The notes below the pieces were generated by a model. The model searched no databases and was not told the DNA's origin. It saw only the letters and a list, made by a program, of their open reading frames with translations. Below, one piece after another: positions 1-8,466 of a DNA stretch of 64,000 bases. Source of the DNA: Paraburkholderia sp. BCC1885 (GTDB taxonomy: Bacteria > Pseudomonadota > Gammaproteobacteria > Burkholderiales > Burkholderiaceae). The first letter of the stretch is position 1, and the number at the start of each line of letters is the position of its first letter. The stretch covers positions 1 through 64,000 of the forward strand of contig NZ_CAAJGM010000241.1 of the NCBI RefSeq assembly GCF_900996235.1. The letters run 5' to 3'. Position numbers and translations under genes: made by a program.

Positions 1-420
1 CGCGGGGCGCGCCCGGCGTTGGCCTCGCACTGGCCATTTCCGCCGTTCGCCTGTCTGCAGCTTCGGGCGACCGGCGCGACCTATATCATTCCCACCGCGA
101 TATCGCCGGTGTCGCGTGCGCTGATGTTCGCGGATAGCGTGAACACGGCGACTGGCGCGATCGCGACTAACTCGCTGCTGCGGGGCGCATTGCAACGGGC
201 GAACGCACCGCGTGACAAATCAGTGCCGAGCGATGCGCAACTCGACGACCATGCGCTCGATCTGCCACTGCCCGGAACTGCAGGACCGTCACGCGCCGGT
301 AGCCGGCGCTACATCTATGTGCGCGCAAAGTCATGCCGGTGGATGATGGGTGGGCGACGATCGGATCATGCAATCTGCACGCTACCTCGCTGTACGGTCA
401 TACCGAGATGAACGAAACGA
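1..420. other. window edge, no recognised gene
   Basis: I see no convincing gene here. The longest open frame on the plus strand (19-411, 130 codons) has an unnatural composition for a Burkholderiaceae protein, no ribosome binding site and no motif I know. Another frame starts with a short stretch (GVGLALAI) loosely like the ATP-binding G2 box of histidine kinases, but it stops after about 44 codons. The stretch could be intergenic DNA or the decayed tail of a gene lying before the window. Confidence 0.3.
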
Positions 421-608
421 TTGGTAATCCTAAATAAGTATGCGCGCTACGCAGTCCGCAAATCAAAACGAGGCCTGCCGGCAGGTAATCGAATCAGACC
501 GGAACGGTCTCGCCTGCAGCCTGGACCCGCGGACCTAAGGCACAGCGCGCGCGCCGCGCGCTCCAAGGTTAGAACAAGCGCAGCGCGAGCCCCCTTTCCC
601 GCGCATCC

Positions 609-1781
609 TCAGGCAAAGCGGCTCAGCGAAAACGCCGACAGATCGATCTCGCTCGTACCTGTGAGGCAGCGCTGCGCCACCGCCTCACCGATCGCCGCCG
701 AATGCTTGAAGCCGTGGCCGGAGCACGCCGACACCACCGTCACATTCCTGAGCGCGGGATGATCGTCGATGATGAAACCGTGATCAGGCGTGACCGTGTA
801 AGTGCAGACCCGCGCCTTGGCCAGCTCCGGCGTCACGCCCGCGAAATTGCCCGCCACCTGCGCGCGATACATCTCATCCGCATCTGCCTGGCAGACCGAA
901 CGATCGAGTGTTTCGATCGACTCCAGCGGCGCATATTGCTCGGTCGCGATCTTCATGCTGCCTTCACCCGGAATCGGCGGAAAGCCATAACAGCTGTCGG
1001 TTTCCCGCGAACCATGAACGAGAATGAAGCTCGGCGACACGGCGGGGAAAATCACCGGCTCGGCCAGCTTGAACCAGAACAACGTCTGCCGGCAGACTTT
1101 CAGCAACCGGCTGAACGGCTCGCCTAACAGCTCAGCAGACCACATTCCGGCGCAGACAATCACTTTGCCGGCGACCAGCGTCCGATCGCCTGCCTGGATG
1201 CGAACCGCGTCGCCCTCCGGCTTCAATGCGGAAACTGTCGCGCCCGTCATCAAAGTCGCCCCGAGTGCCTGTGCGCCCGCCAGTTGCGTGGCGATACAGC
1301 GCTCCGGCCGCACGAAGCCGCCTTCGGGCTCGAAGTACCCCACCGCGCCATCACGGATCGGCCCGAATTGCGGGAAGCGCGCGCGAATCTGCGCCGACGT
1401 CAGAATCTCGTGATCGATGCCATAGGTACGTGCCAGCTCGATGGTGGTCGCCACGAAATCGGCCGCGCCATGCAGCGCCGGCGCCATCTCCGTCGACGAC
1501 ATCACGAGGACCCCGCACTGCTCGAACAAGGCTTCACCGCTTTGCGCTTCCAGCTCGCGCCAGATCTGCTGGGACCGGCGCACCAGCGGCACATACGCCG
1601 CGCCCTCGCCGACCGCCAGCCGCGTGATACGCGTGTCGCCGTGACTCGATCCCTGATCGTGCGGCGGAGCGAAACGGTCTATGCCAACGACTTTCGCGCC
1701 CGCTTTAGCGAGTTGATAAAGCGTCGCCGCGCCCATCGCGCCCAGCCCAACGACCGCAACATCGCATCGATCTTCAAGCAC
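609..1781 (-). CDS. solA: FAD-dependent amine/amino-acid oxidase, SolA-like
   Basis: About 390 residues of the monomeric sarcosine oxidase / N-methyl-tryptophan oxidase family (DAO fold), which oxidise secondary amines with oxygen, giving the amine, an aldehyde and peroxide. The N-terminal dinucleotide motif GLGAMG sits at residues 12-17 and is followed by an acidic strand end (GIDRF). The CTYTVTPDHGF segment near residue 315 contains the cysteine that carries covalent FAD in this family. The frame is open further upstream to 1868, but the GTG at 1781 has an AAAGGGGG ribosome site six bases before it and starts just before the FAD motif, so I use it. It is divergent from a GntR regulator with a palindrome between them, so it is probably controlled by that regulator. 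The exact substrate cannot be told. Confidence 0.8.
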   Translation of the reverse strand: MLEDRCDVAVVGLGAMGAATLYQLAKAGAKVVGIDRFAPPHDQGSSHGDTRITRLAVGEGAAYVPLVRRSQQIWRELEAQSGEALFEQCGVLVMSSTEMAPALHGAADFVATTIELARTYGIDHEILTSAQIRARFPQFGPIRDGAVGYFEPEGGFVRPERCIATQLAGAQALGATLMTGATVSALKPEGDAVRIQAGDRTLVAGKVIVCAGMWSAELLGEPFSRLLKVCRQTLFWFKLAEPVIFPAVSPSFILVHGSRETDSCYGFPPIPGEGSMKIATEQYAPLESIETLDRSVCQADADEMYRAQVAGNFAGVTPELAKARVCTYTVTPDHGFIIDDHPALRNVTVVSACSGHGFKHSAAIGEAVAQRCLTGTSEIDLSAFSLSRFA

Positions 1782-1857
1782 AGCAGCCCCCTTTATCCAT
1801 TGACGATATTCGCGATCATACCTTCGTTCAGGGAAAACCCCGATCCTCAGCGAGTCC

Positions 1858-1883
1858 AATTCATACAATCATATATATGAATT
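1858..1883. promoter_or_regulatory. perfect inverted repeat, probable GntR operator
   Basis: AATTCATA and its exact reverse complement TATGAATT (8-bp arms) are separated by 10 bases. The site lies between the divergent oxidase (start 1781) and GntR gene (start 1908), in an AT-rich patch of otherwise GC-rich DNA. Position and symmetry suit an operator for the adjacent regulator, controlling both genes. The assignment is inference. Confidence 0.5.
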
Positions 1884-1907
1884 TACGAGACCATCGAGCG
1901 CCTTACC

Positions 1908-2624
1908 GTGGACGACCGCATCCCCCGCTATCACCGTCTGCGCGACCAGTTGGCCGCGCGCATCGCCGCGCTCGAATGGCGGCCGCACGATCCACTGCCG
2001 ACGGAACAGGAACTGGCGCTGGCGTATGGCCTCGCCGTGGGCACCGTGCGCAAGGCCGTCGATCTGCTTGAGCGCGAGGGACTCGTCGAACGCTTTCAGG
2101 GCCGCGGCACCTTCGTGCGCCGCGCGACCTTCGACCGGTCGCTGTTCCGCTTCTTTCGCTTTCAGTCGCCCACAGGCGAACGACGCGTCCCCGAGAGCCG
2201 CATTCTCGAACGCACGGTGACGAAAGCGCCCAAGGCAGTCGTGGCGCGCTTCAATCTGAAGACGGGCGCCAAGGCGATCCGGCTCGCGCGTTTGCGTCTG
2301 ATCGACGACGCGCCCATCGTGGCCGAGCAGATCTGGCTGCCTTATGAGCCCTTCGTGGCGCTGGCCGATTGCCCGATCGAAGAATTCGGCGCGCTGCTCT
2401 ATCCGTTTTACGAGCAACGCTGCGCGCGCGTGGTGGCGCGCGCCGACGAACGGCTGACAGTCGAAACCGCCGGCGAAACCGACATCGCGGCGCTGGGCGT
2501 GTCCGCGCACAGCCCGATCGTGGTCATCGAACGGGTGGCGTATGGCTACGACGGCATTCCGCTCGAATGGCGTCTGTCACGCGGCGCCGCGCAGCACTTC
2601 ATGTACGAAATCGAAATTCGCTGA
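1908..2624 (+). CDS. GntR family regulator, HutC/UTRA subfamily
   Basis: A 238-residue transcription factor. The N-terminal winged helix-turn-helix (residues 1-70) has the GntR signature PLPTEQELALAYGLAVGTVRKA and the wing GRGTFV; the rest is a UTRA ligand-binding domain typical of the HutC subfamily, which binds small metabolites. The start is a GTG with only a weak ribosome site; the nearby ATG at 1877 is out of frame. Divergence from the oxidase and the downstream transporter/hydrolase pair suggest a local repressor of a catabolic island whose inducer is the transported substrate. Confidence 0.85.
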   Translation: MDDRIPRYHRLRDQLAARIAALEWRPHDPLPTEQELALAYGLAVGTVRKAVDLLEREGLVERFQGRGTFVRRATFDRSLFRFFRFQSPTGERRVPESRILERTVTKAPKAVVARFNLKTGAKAIRLARLRLIDDAPIVAEQIWLPYEPFVALADCPIEEFGALLYPFYEQRCARVVARADERLTVETAGETDIAALGVSAHSPIVVIERVAYGYDGIPLEWRLSRGAAQHFMYEIEIR

Positions 2625-2699
2625 GCGTGCCGGAACGCAGTCGCGCAGTTTTTGGGGTTTAACCAGCAGCAGCGCCGCGATGCGGCGCGTGGAGTCCAG

Positions 2700-3947
2700 A
2701 TGTTTTCCTGGTATAGCGAAGTATCGAAAGACGAGCGGCGCACCTTCTGGGCGTGCTTCGGCGGCTGGGCGCTCGATGCGCTCGACGTGCAGATGTTCAG
2801 CCTCGTGATCCCCGCAATCATCGCCGAATGGGGCATCAGCAAAACCCAGGCGGGGCTCGTCAGCGGTGTGACGCTGATCGCTTCGGCGCTGGGCGGCTGG
2901 ATTTGCGGCGCGGCCGCGGACCGCTATGGCCGCGTGCGCACCTTGCAGATTACCGTGGCGTGGTTTTCCGTCTTTACGCTGCTGTCGGCCTTCGCGCAAA
3001 ACTTTCCGGAATTCATTGTCCTGAAGGCCTTGCAGGGGTTTGGCTTTGGCGGCGAATGGGCAGCGGGCGCCGTCCTGATGGCCGAGACGATCCGCAACCA
3101 GCATCGCGGCAAAGCCATGGGCGCCGTGCAAAGCGCGTGGGCGATAGGCTGGGCCGCAGCCGTGCTGCTGTATGCGGGCGTGTTCTCGTTCCTGCCGCCT
3201 GCGATGGGCTGGCGCGTGATGTTCGCAGTCGGCATCGTGCCTGCCCTGCTTGTCATCTACATCCGGCGCAATATCAAGGAGCCCTTAGCACCCGCACCGA
3301 AGGTGAAGAAGGATACGGGCGCTATCGAACGCGTGCCGCTGCTGTCCATCTTTGCGCCGGACGTGCTGCGCATGACGTTGATCGGCGGTCTGCTCGGCGT
3401 CGGCGCGCATGGCGGGTATTCCGCGCTGACCACCTGGCTGCCCACCTTCCTGAAGACCGAACGGCACCTCTCCGTGCTCGGCACCGGCGGCTATCTGGCG
3501 GTGATCATCCTCGCCTTTTTCTGCGGCTGTCTGGCGGCGTCGGTCCTGCTCGATGCCATTGGACGGCGGCAGACCATCCTGCTGTTTTCGGTCTGCTGTG
3601 TGGCGACCGTGATCCTGTATGTGTTCCTGCCCATGTCGAACCAGGCAATGCTCGCGCTGGGTTTTCCGCTCGGCTTCTTTGCTGCCGGCATTCCGGCGAG
3701 CATGGGCGCGCTCTTCAACGAACTCTATCCGCGCGGCACACGTGGAACCGGCGTAGGCTTCTGCTACAACTTCGGACGCGTCGTCTCGTCGGGTTTCCCG
3801 GTTCTCGTCGGGCATCTCGCGAGCCGGTTTACGCTGGGCTTTGCGATTGGCATTTCCGCTGCCGTCGCCTATGCAATTGTTGCCCTGTCGATTTTCCTCT
3901 TGCCGGAAACGCGCGGACGTACCCTCACCGACGAACCCGCAGCCTGA
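2700..3947 (+). CDS. MFS transporter (sialate/aromatic acid type)
   Basis: A 12-helix major facilitator protein of about 415 residues, closest in feel to the NanT/SHS group of proton symporters for organic acids. The MFS loop motif between helices 2 and 3 is present (GAAADRYGRVRTLQ), and the family motif GFGFGGEWAAGAVLMAE is in helix 4. I start at the ATG at 2700, which has GGAG five bases before it; a TTG at 2652 is in frame but has no ribosome site and adds a polar tail. It lies between the GntR regulator and a hydrolase gene nine bases downstream, so these probably form one operon for uptake and breakdown of an acid. Confidence 0.85.
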   Translation: MFSWYSEVSKDERRTFWACFGGWALDALDVQMFSLVIPAIIAEWGISKTQAGLVSGVTLIASALGGWICGAAADRYGRVRTLQITVAWFSVFTLLSAFAQNFPEFIVLKALQGFGFGGEWAAGAVLMAETIRNQHRGKAMGAVQSAWAIGWAAAVLLYAGVFSFLPPAMGWRVMFAVGIVPALLVIYIRRNIKEPLAPAPKVKKDTGAIERVPLLSIFAPDVLRMTLIGGLLGVGAHGGYSALTTWLPTFLKTERHLSVLGTGGYLAVIILAFFCGCLAASVLLDAIGRRQTILLFSVCCVATVILYVFLPMSNQAMLALGFPLGFFAAGIPASMGALFNELYPRGTRGTGVGFCYNFGRVVSSGFPVLVGHLASRFTLGFAIGISAAVAYAIVALSIFLLPETRGRTLTDEPAA

Positions 3948-3956
3948 CGTCGACGA

Positions 3957-4829
3957 ATGACCATGTCTAACGGCACGACCGCCTCGCCCAGCAACCTTCG
4001 TGGACACCCGGTCACAGGTATCGACGGCCACGCACACGTATTCGTGCGGGGCCTTTCGCTTGCCTCGGGACGGCGCTACGCGCCAGCCTACGAGGCCACG
4101 CTCGACGACTATCGCGCGATGCTCGCAAGCCTCGGGCTATCGCACGGCGTTCTGGTGCAGCCGAGTTTTCTCGGCACCGACAATCGCTTCCTGCTGTCGT
4201 GTCTCGACGCTTATCCCGCGCAATTGCGCGGCATTGTCGTCGTGGATCCGGCGCACGATCTCGTGCAGATCGACACGTGGCATGCGCGCGGTGTGGTGGG
4301 CGTGCGCGCCAATCTGATCGGCACGGCGCTACCGGACTTCGGCTCGCCGGCATGGGCCGCGTTTCTCGAACGTATGGTGGCGCTCGACTGGCATTTAGAA
4401 GTGCAGATCGAAGCGCATCGTCTGCCTGACATCGCCCCGGCTTTACTCCATAGCGGCGTGCGGATTGTCGTCGATCATTTCGGGCGTCTCGATCCCGCTC
4501 TCGGCCTCGATGATCCCGGCTTTGCCAGCCTGCTCTCGCTAGGCGCGACACGGCAGGTATGGGTGAAGGTGTCGGGCGCGTATCGCGTGAGTCCCGATCC
4601 GCATGATCCGGCGGCAGCCCTCGCCATCGCCACGCGCGCGTGGCCGGCGCTGCTGCGCGAATTCGGTGTCGAGCGTCTGGTGTGGGGCACGGACTGGCCG
4701 CATACGCAATTCGAAGACGTGCAGAACGCGCGTCTGACGCTCGATCATCTGCACGCCTTTGTGAACGAGCCGGAGCAGTTGCAGGCGGTGCTAGTCGATA
4801 CCCCGGCGGCGCTGTTTCAGTTTGCGTAA
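3957..4829 (+). CDS. amidohydrolase-2 family metal-dependent hydrolase
   Basis: A 290-residue TIM-barrel hydrolase of the amidohydrolase-2 family, the group that includes 2-pyrone-4,6-dicarboxylate hydrolase (LigI) and other lactonases. The barrel's first strand carries GIDGHAHVF (metal-binding HxH); a later strand has VVDHFG, and WGTDWPHTQF holds the conserved aspartate and histidine. It starts nine bases after the MFS gene stops; a second ATG two codons in (3963) is an equally good start. Together with the transporter it probably opens a lactone or related ring in an organic-acid pathway. Confidence 0.75.
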   Translation: MTMSNGTTASPSNLRGHPVTGIDGHAHVFVRGLSLASGRRYAPAYEATLDDYRAMLASLGLSHGVLVQPSFLGTDNRFLLSCLDAYPAQLRGIVVVDPAHDLVQIDTWHARGVVGVRANLIGTALPDFGSPAWAAFLERMVALDWHLEVQIEAHRLPDIAPALLHSGVRIVVDHFGRLDPALGLDDPGFASLLSLGATRQVWVKVSGAYRVSPDPHDPAAALAIATRAWPALLREFGVERLVWGTDWPHTQFEDVQNARLTLDHLHAFVNEPEQLQAVLVDTPAALFQFA

Positions 4830-4928
4830 CGCGCAGCGCAGAAGATAACCAGCCACCACTTCCCGCTATTCCAGCCAGGCGACGGCGGTCGGCAGGACGA
4901 TCTTCCGCATGAATGGCAATGCCTGGGC

Positions 4929-5807
4929 TTAACTTGCGGCCTTGGGCGAAGCCGCACCCGCCTCGCTCCTGACCGCGTTGCGCCGCGCCTTGGGCGGCAC
5001 GCGGGACGGCAAAGTGGACAGGCGCATCACGTGCCGCAACGCCATCATCGCGCCAATCGCTTCGAGCACGCCGGCGGGCACCCACATGATCAGGCCGCCC
5101 AGGCTCTGATCCAGCGCGGGCGGCACGGAGGTGAAGGCCCGGCCGCATAGCGTGAAGATCGGATAAAGGTCCTGCGAGGAGAAGGTGATGATCGCGCCCA
5201 CCAGAATCTGCGGCGTCATGGTGATGACCGGCGAAAGCACCCGCAGCCCCGGCCGGGTACGGCTCGGCGGACACGGACGGTGATCGAGCAGCATCCACCA
5301 ATACAGCAGCCCGCTCACCGCCACCGACCAGTTCATGAACGTGTAGATGCGCCAGTCGAGCATGGCCACGAACTGAACCGACGGAATCAGCCAGAACACC
5401 ACCGAAATAACGAAGGCCAACGAGATGAAGGCCGGATTCAGCACGACTGCTGCCAGAACCCGCGCGGGCTTCGTGCGCTGCCAGCGCCGCAGCGCGCTGC
5501 GCCAGCGCAGCGGCAAACCGGCGCGTAGCGCACTGCCCGGATAAGCGGCCATCAGGACCAGCGGCGCGAGATGATGCAGCACCAGATGCTGAAGCCGATG
5601 GACGAAGAACTGGTGCTCGGCGTAGTAATCGAGCCGGGTGTGCAGCGCAATATAGAAGAGCCCCAGCCCGATCCAGAACGCCGCCTGCCGGACCACGCTG
5701 ATACGGATGCGGCGCGCGCCGCGCGCGAACAGCACCGCCACGGCGACGAAAACGGCGACGAGCACAAACGACGGCTCCCACGGATCAAGCAGGCTAATCA
5801 GCGACAT
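4929..5807 (-). CDS. ctaG: cytochrome c oxidase assembly factor CtaG (caa3 type)
   Basis: A 292-residue integral membrane protein of the caa3_CtaG family (CtaG_Cox), with about seven hydrophobic segments and the characteristic histidine-rich helix (HRLQHLVLHHLAPLVL, around residues 70-85) and SVQFVAMLDWRIYTFMN. Family members help assemble haem-copper oxidases by handling copper. It is not the Cox11 protein that shares the name CtaG in other species. It stands alone here, convergent with the hydrolase gene and with no oxidase subunits nearby. Confidence 0.75.
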   Translation of the reverse strand: MSLISLLDPWEPSFVLVAVFVAVAVLFARGARRIRISVVRQAAFWIGLGLFYIALHTRLDYYAEHQFFVHRLQHLVLHHLAPLVLMAAYPGSALRAGLPLRWRSALRRWQRTKPARVLAAVVLNPAFISLAFVISVVFWLIPSVQFVAMLDWRIYTFMNWSVAVSGLLYWWMLLDHRPCPPSRTRPGLRVLSPVITMTPQILVGAIITFSSQDLYPIFTLCGRAFTSVPPALDQSLGGLIMWVPAGVLEAIGAMMALRHVMRLSTLPSRVPPKARRNAVRSEAGAASPKAAS

Positions 5808-5947
5808 GGCGAATTCGACGGTAACGGCAGGGCTGCGCGGGCCGATTCATGGCGCACATTCTCATGTGCCAGGATCGGGCCGAGCGACTTGCATGTTAGC
5901 AGGTGCCCGGCGAAGCGCCCGGCAAGGCAGCCGCCGACCGTGAAATC

Positions 5948-6277
5948 TTACTTCACCCGGCTAAATGGCGTGTCGCCCGCCATGGTCGGCAGGATGATCA
6001 GGTCGTGCTGTCTGTCGTAGGCGATGTCTTCCGTGTGGCCGCCCGTGTCGACTTCCAGCGAGCCGTTGCGGTACGAGGCCGAAATCACCGCCCCTTTCAT
6101 GCCGCCGCCCGTGGTGTTGGCGATAATGAAACCGTCGTCGTTTCTCGTGATTTCGACGCTCTGGCTGGTCTTGGTACTCTGCCATTTGCCGACGAACTCG
6201 TCGCCTTCCTTGCTGCCGCAACCGCCGAGCACAAGAAGCGCCACGACGGCCCATATCACTGCACATCCCCGAATCAT
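5948..6277 (-). CDS. small lipoprotein, unknown function
   Basis: A 109-residue protein with a type II signal peptide: hydrophobic core VIWAVVALLVLGGC, lipobox LGGC, then a short beta-rich domain (GKWQSTKTSQSVEITRN) resembling small lipoproteins with a lipocalin-like or DUF-type fold. A strong ribosome site (GAGGGGG) lies five bases before the ATG. I do not recognise a function. The nearest upstream DNA is AT-rich. Confidence 0.7.
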   Translation of the reverse strand: MIRGCAVIWAVVALLVLGGCGSKEGDEFVGKWQSTKTSQSVEITRNDDGFIIANTTGGGMKGAVISASYRNGSLEVDTGGHTEDIAYDRQHDLIILPTMAGDTPFSRVK

Positions 6278-6299
6278 GAGGTCCCCCTCTGTTTTATGA

Positions 6300-6857
6300 T
6301 CGTTCTATTCCCGTCGCGCGCCGCCGTGCGAGCACAAACATGTATTTCAATTGAATGAAAAATCAATGAAAAAGCAAATTGCATTCCAAACAATGTCCCG
6401 AATAATACCTAAAGACGACTCGACGTGGTTCACGCGAACCAATGAAATTTACTCATACAGCATATGCGCCACCCCGCTGCCAGGGCTGGGCATGTACACG
6501 CTGCGATCACAATAGTGCGCTAGCCCTGCTGGTCGCTGCGTGCTTCACCCATTGTTTCGACAAGGCGAAAAATGTCGCGAAAATTCTCAAATTTTTCTCA
6601 AACGAGATCGCTATGGGCAATTCAATGTGCTCTAATTTTTTAAAAATTAAAAATCCCCTTAACCTTGATGCATTTCGTAATCAGTCAACCTCTTGCGATG
6701 GTGGCCAATCGTTAGTGATCCTACATTTTATTGTGACTGATTGAAGGCGTGGTTGCCGCAGGCGCCGCGCGGCCTGCCAGCCAACATCGCCACACTCGAA
6801 GCGCCCCTCCGCTAACATACAAAACCCTGATAAAACGTCCGCTTTCGGAGACACCCC
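6300..6857. other. AT-rich intergenic region
   Basis: Between the lipoprotein and the GNAT gene lie about 550 bases with no convincing gene. The part from about 6340 to 6740 is clearly richer in A and T than the surroundings, with A/T runs such as TTTTTTAAAAATTAAAAA near 6637. A 100-codon open frame at 6442-6744 has no ribosome site, odd composition and no recognisable motif. The region may hold promoters for both neighbours and be a target for H-NS-type proteins (MvaT/Bv3F-like). Confidence 0.5.
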
Positions 6858-7388
6858 ATGGACCGCGTCCCGCTGATCCGGCAACTCACTCCCACCGATC
6901 GCGACATATTCTTCCAGTTGCGCCTGCGCGCGCTGCAGGCGCATCCGGATGCATTCGCCCAGAGTCATCAGGAAGCGCTCGAGAAAGGTCCCCAGCAACA
7001 CGACGCCATGCTGCAAGGCGGCGCGCACGCGGCGGACGGCAATTTCCTGCTTGGCGCCTTCATGGGGCAAGAACAGACGTTGACCGGCATGGTGGGACTC
7101 AAACGCCAGGAGCGGCTCAAGGAGCGCCACAAGGCCTCGGTCATCGGCATGTACGTCGCGCCCGAAGCGGCGGGGCGTGGTGTCGGGCGCGCGCTGCTCA
7201 TCGACCTGCTTGCGCGCGCCGGCTGCGTGGAAGGGTTGCGGCAGATCCAGCTGGTGGTCGCGAGCCATAACGATGCGGCGCGCCATCTATATGAATCCGT
7301 CGGTTTTCGCTGCTACGGACGGGAAACCGGCGGCCTGTGCGTCGACGGAATGCTCAGCGATTCGGACCTGATGGCTCGGTTTATCTGA
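6858..7388 (+). CDS. GNAT family N-acetyltransferase
   Basis: A 176-residue protein of the GCN5-related acetyltransferase fold, using acetyl-CoA to acetylate an amine. Motif A, which binds the CoA pyrophosphate, is visible as VIGMYVAPEAAGRGVGRALL (around residues 95-115), followed by motif B (LVVASHNDAARHLYESVGFR). GGAG lies seven bases before the ATG. It is a single-gene unit with no informative neighbour, so the substrate is unknown. Confidence 0.85.
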   Translation: MDRVPLIRQLTPTDRDIFFQLRLRALQAHPDAFAQSHQEALEKGPQQHDAMLQGGAHAADGNFLLGAFMGQEQTLTGMVGLKRQERLKERHKASVIGMYVAPEAAGRGVGRALLIDLLARAGCVEGLRQIQLVVASHNDAARHLYESVGFRCYGRETGGLCVDGMLSDSDLMARFI

Positions 7389-8132
7389 CAACCGGGCGTT
7401 GTGCGCCCGCTACAAGGGCCGCCCAATATAGGGTTGTCATATCCGTCCATATAATAGAGGTCTCAGGTAAGGCAGCTTGTTGCGTCGTCCGGAAACATGC
7501 AGACGACACTGAAAATCCGCCAGACACTGCCCCTTCCGTCCCTAAATGCACCCTTGCACCCTCGTCTAGTCAACCAGGCGAGCTGACCATAGACGGACCC
7601 AACCTGTTACACGTTACATCTCACCCCGAATTTGTAACCGCACCTGTACCAAAGTGTTACAGCCGGATTTGTCCCCGCAAACGGCCTGGTGGGATGTATT
7701 TATTACTGAGATTTCTTCATTCTTTCTTTTGCCTTTCTATTCTAATTGCCTATTAGGGTTATCACAGGCAATCAAAGCGATTTCCTCATATCAATCGGTC
7801 AAAACGATCTTTCTCAAGCCCAGCGGGCGTCCGCGAGGGACAGGTGGGTGCCGCAAAGTCGTTGCGCGGCCTTGTATTACGGAACCATGAAAGAGTTACC
7901 GGAAAATGTTGTATTTTTGTGAGATATTTTTTTGAGAAGGTATTGATTTCCTGAAATGCACTTCATACAATTGCTTCCAAGGTGTTACGAGTTGTAACAC
8001 CTTGTATCAAGAAGTCAGGACCGTACAAAGAAGTGAACGTAGCCGGAGGTCATCAGTGTCCGGCTAGGATACAAAAAGCATAACGGCGCAAAAAAGCCGA
8101 TACAGCAATTCGGGGCTTCGGAAACACACAAA
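7389..8132. promoter_or_regulatory. long flhD upstream region with clustered GTTAC motifs
   Basis: A 744-base gap with no gene, AT-rich toward flhD. It contains repeated TGTTAC/GTAACA words: TGTTAC at 7605, CGTTACA at 7612, TTGTAACC at 7632, TGTTACA at 7655, and the paired copies inside the inverted repeat at 7978-8004. flhDC is the flagellar master operon and usually has a long, heavily regulated leader, so the clustered words are likely binding sites for one regulator. Which one cannot be told from the sequence. Confidence 0.5.
7978..8004. promoter_or_regulatory. perfect 11-bp inverted repeat upstream of flhD
   Basis: CAAGGTGTTAC, five bases (GAGTT), then GTAACACCTTG: a perfect 11-bp palindrome ending 128 bases before the flhD start. 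It could be a dimer-binding operator; as RNA it would form a stable hairpin, but there is no U-tract. Its core repeats the TGTTAC/GTAACA words seen elsewhere in the leader, which favours the operator reading. Confidence 0.55.
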
Positions 8133-8453
8133 ATGGACCGTAGCAGCGAGACGCGGGAATCTATCCGCGAGATCAATTTGTCTTACATCATGCTCGCGCA
8201 ACGTATGTTGCGCGAGGACAAGCCGGTCGGGATGTTCCGCCTGGGCCTGTCGTCGGAACTGGCCGATTTGCTTGCCGGGCTGTCGCTCGCGCAAATCGTC
8301 AAACTGGCCTCTTCCGACCAGCTTCTGTGCTTCTTCCGTTTCAACGACCACGCCATGTTGTCAGCGTTGACGCAAACGACGAAGCACGCAGAAGTATCGC
8401 CGACTCATGCGGCTATCCTGTTGGCCGGCCAGCCAGCAGAGCAATTCGCTTAA
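8133..8453 (+). CDS. flhD: flagellar master regulator subunit FlhD
   Basis: A 106-residue all-helical protein matching FlhD along its whole length (IREINLSYIMLAQRMLREDK; MFRLGLSSELADLLAGL; FFRFNDHAMLSAL). FlhD pairs with FlhC in a FlhD4C2 complex that activates class II flagellar promoters with sigma-70. The ribosome site is weak (GGAAA). It is followed 13 bases later by flhC. In many Burkholderia genomes flhDC is beside motAB and che genes; here the next gene is a convergent manganese transporter, so this may be a relocated or second copy. Confidence 0.95.
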   Translation: MDRSSETRESIREINLSYIMLAQRMLREDKPVGMFRLGLSSELADLLAGLSLAQIVKLASSDQLLCFFRFNDHAMLSALTQTTKHAEVSPTHAAILLAGQPAEQFA

Positions 8454-8466
8454 CGAGGTGACTGCG

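Noticed and set aside
1..130. Histidine kinase G2 box at the window start (GVGLALAI)
   Set aside because: A single loose match over eight residues followed by a stop after about 44 codons is not enough to call a gene.
4012..5781. 589-codon minus-strand frame overlapping the amidohydrolase and CtaG genes
   Set aside because: It runs antisense to the amidohydrolase and in another frame of ctaG; composition is arginine/alanine-rich as in high-GC shadow frames and no motif is present.
6442..6744. 100-codon frame in the AT-rich gap
   Set aside because: No ribosome site, no recognisable domain and unnatural composition (many lysines, cysteines) in this genome.
7905..7930. CRP-like half site (TTGTGAGATATT) upstream of flhD
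   Set aside because: Only one TGTGA half is present and no TCACA partner at the right spacing.
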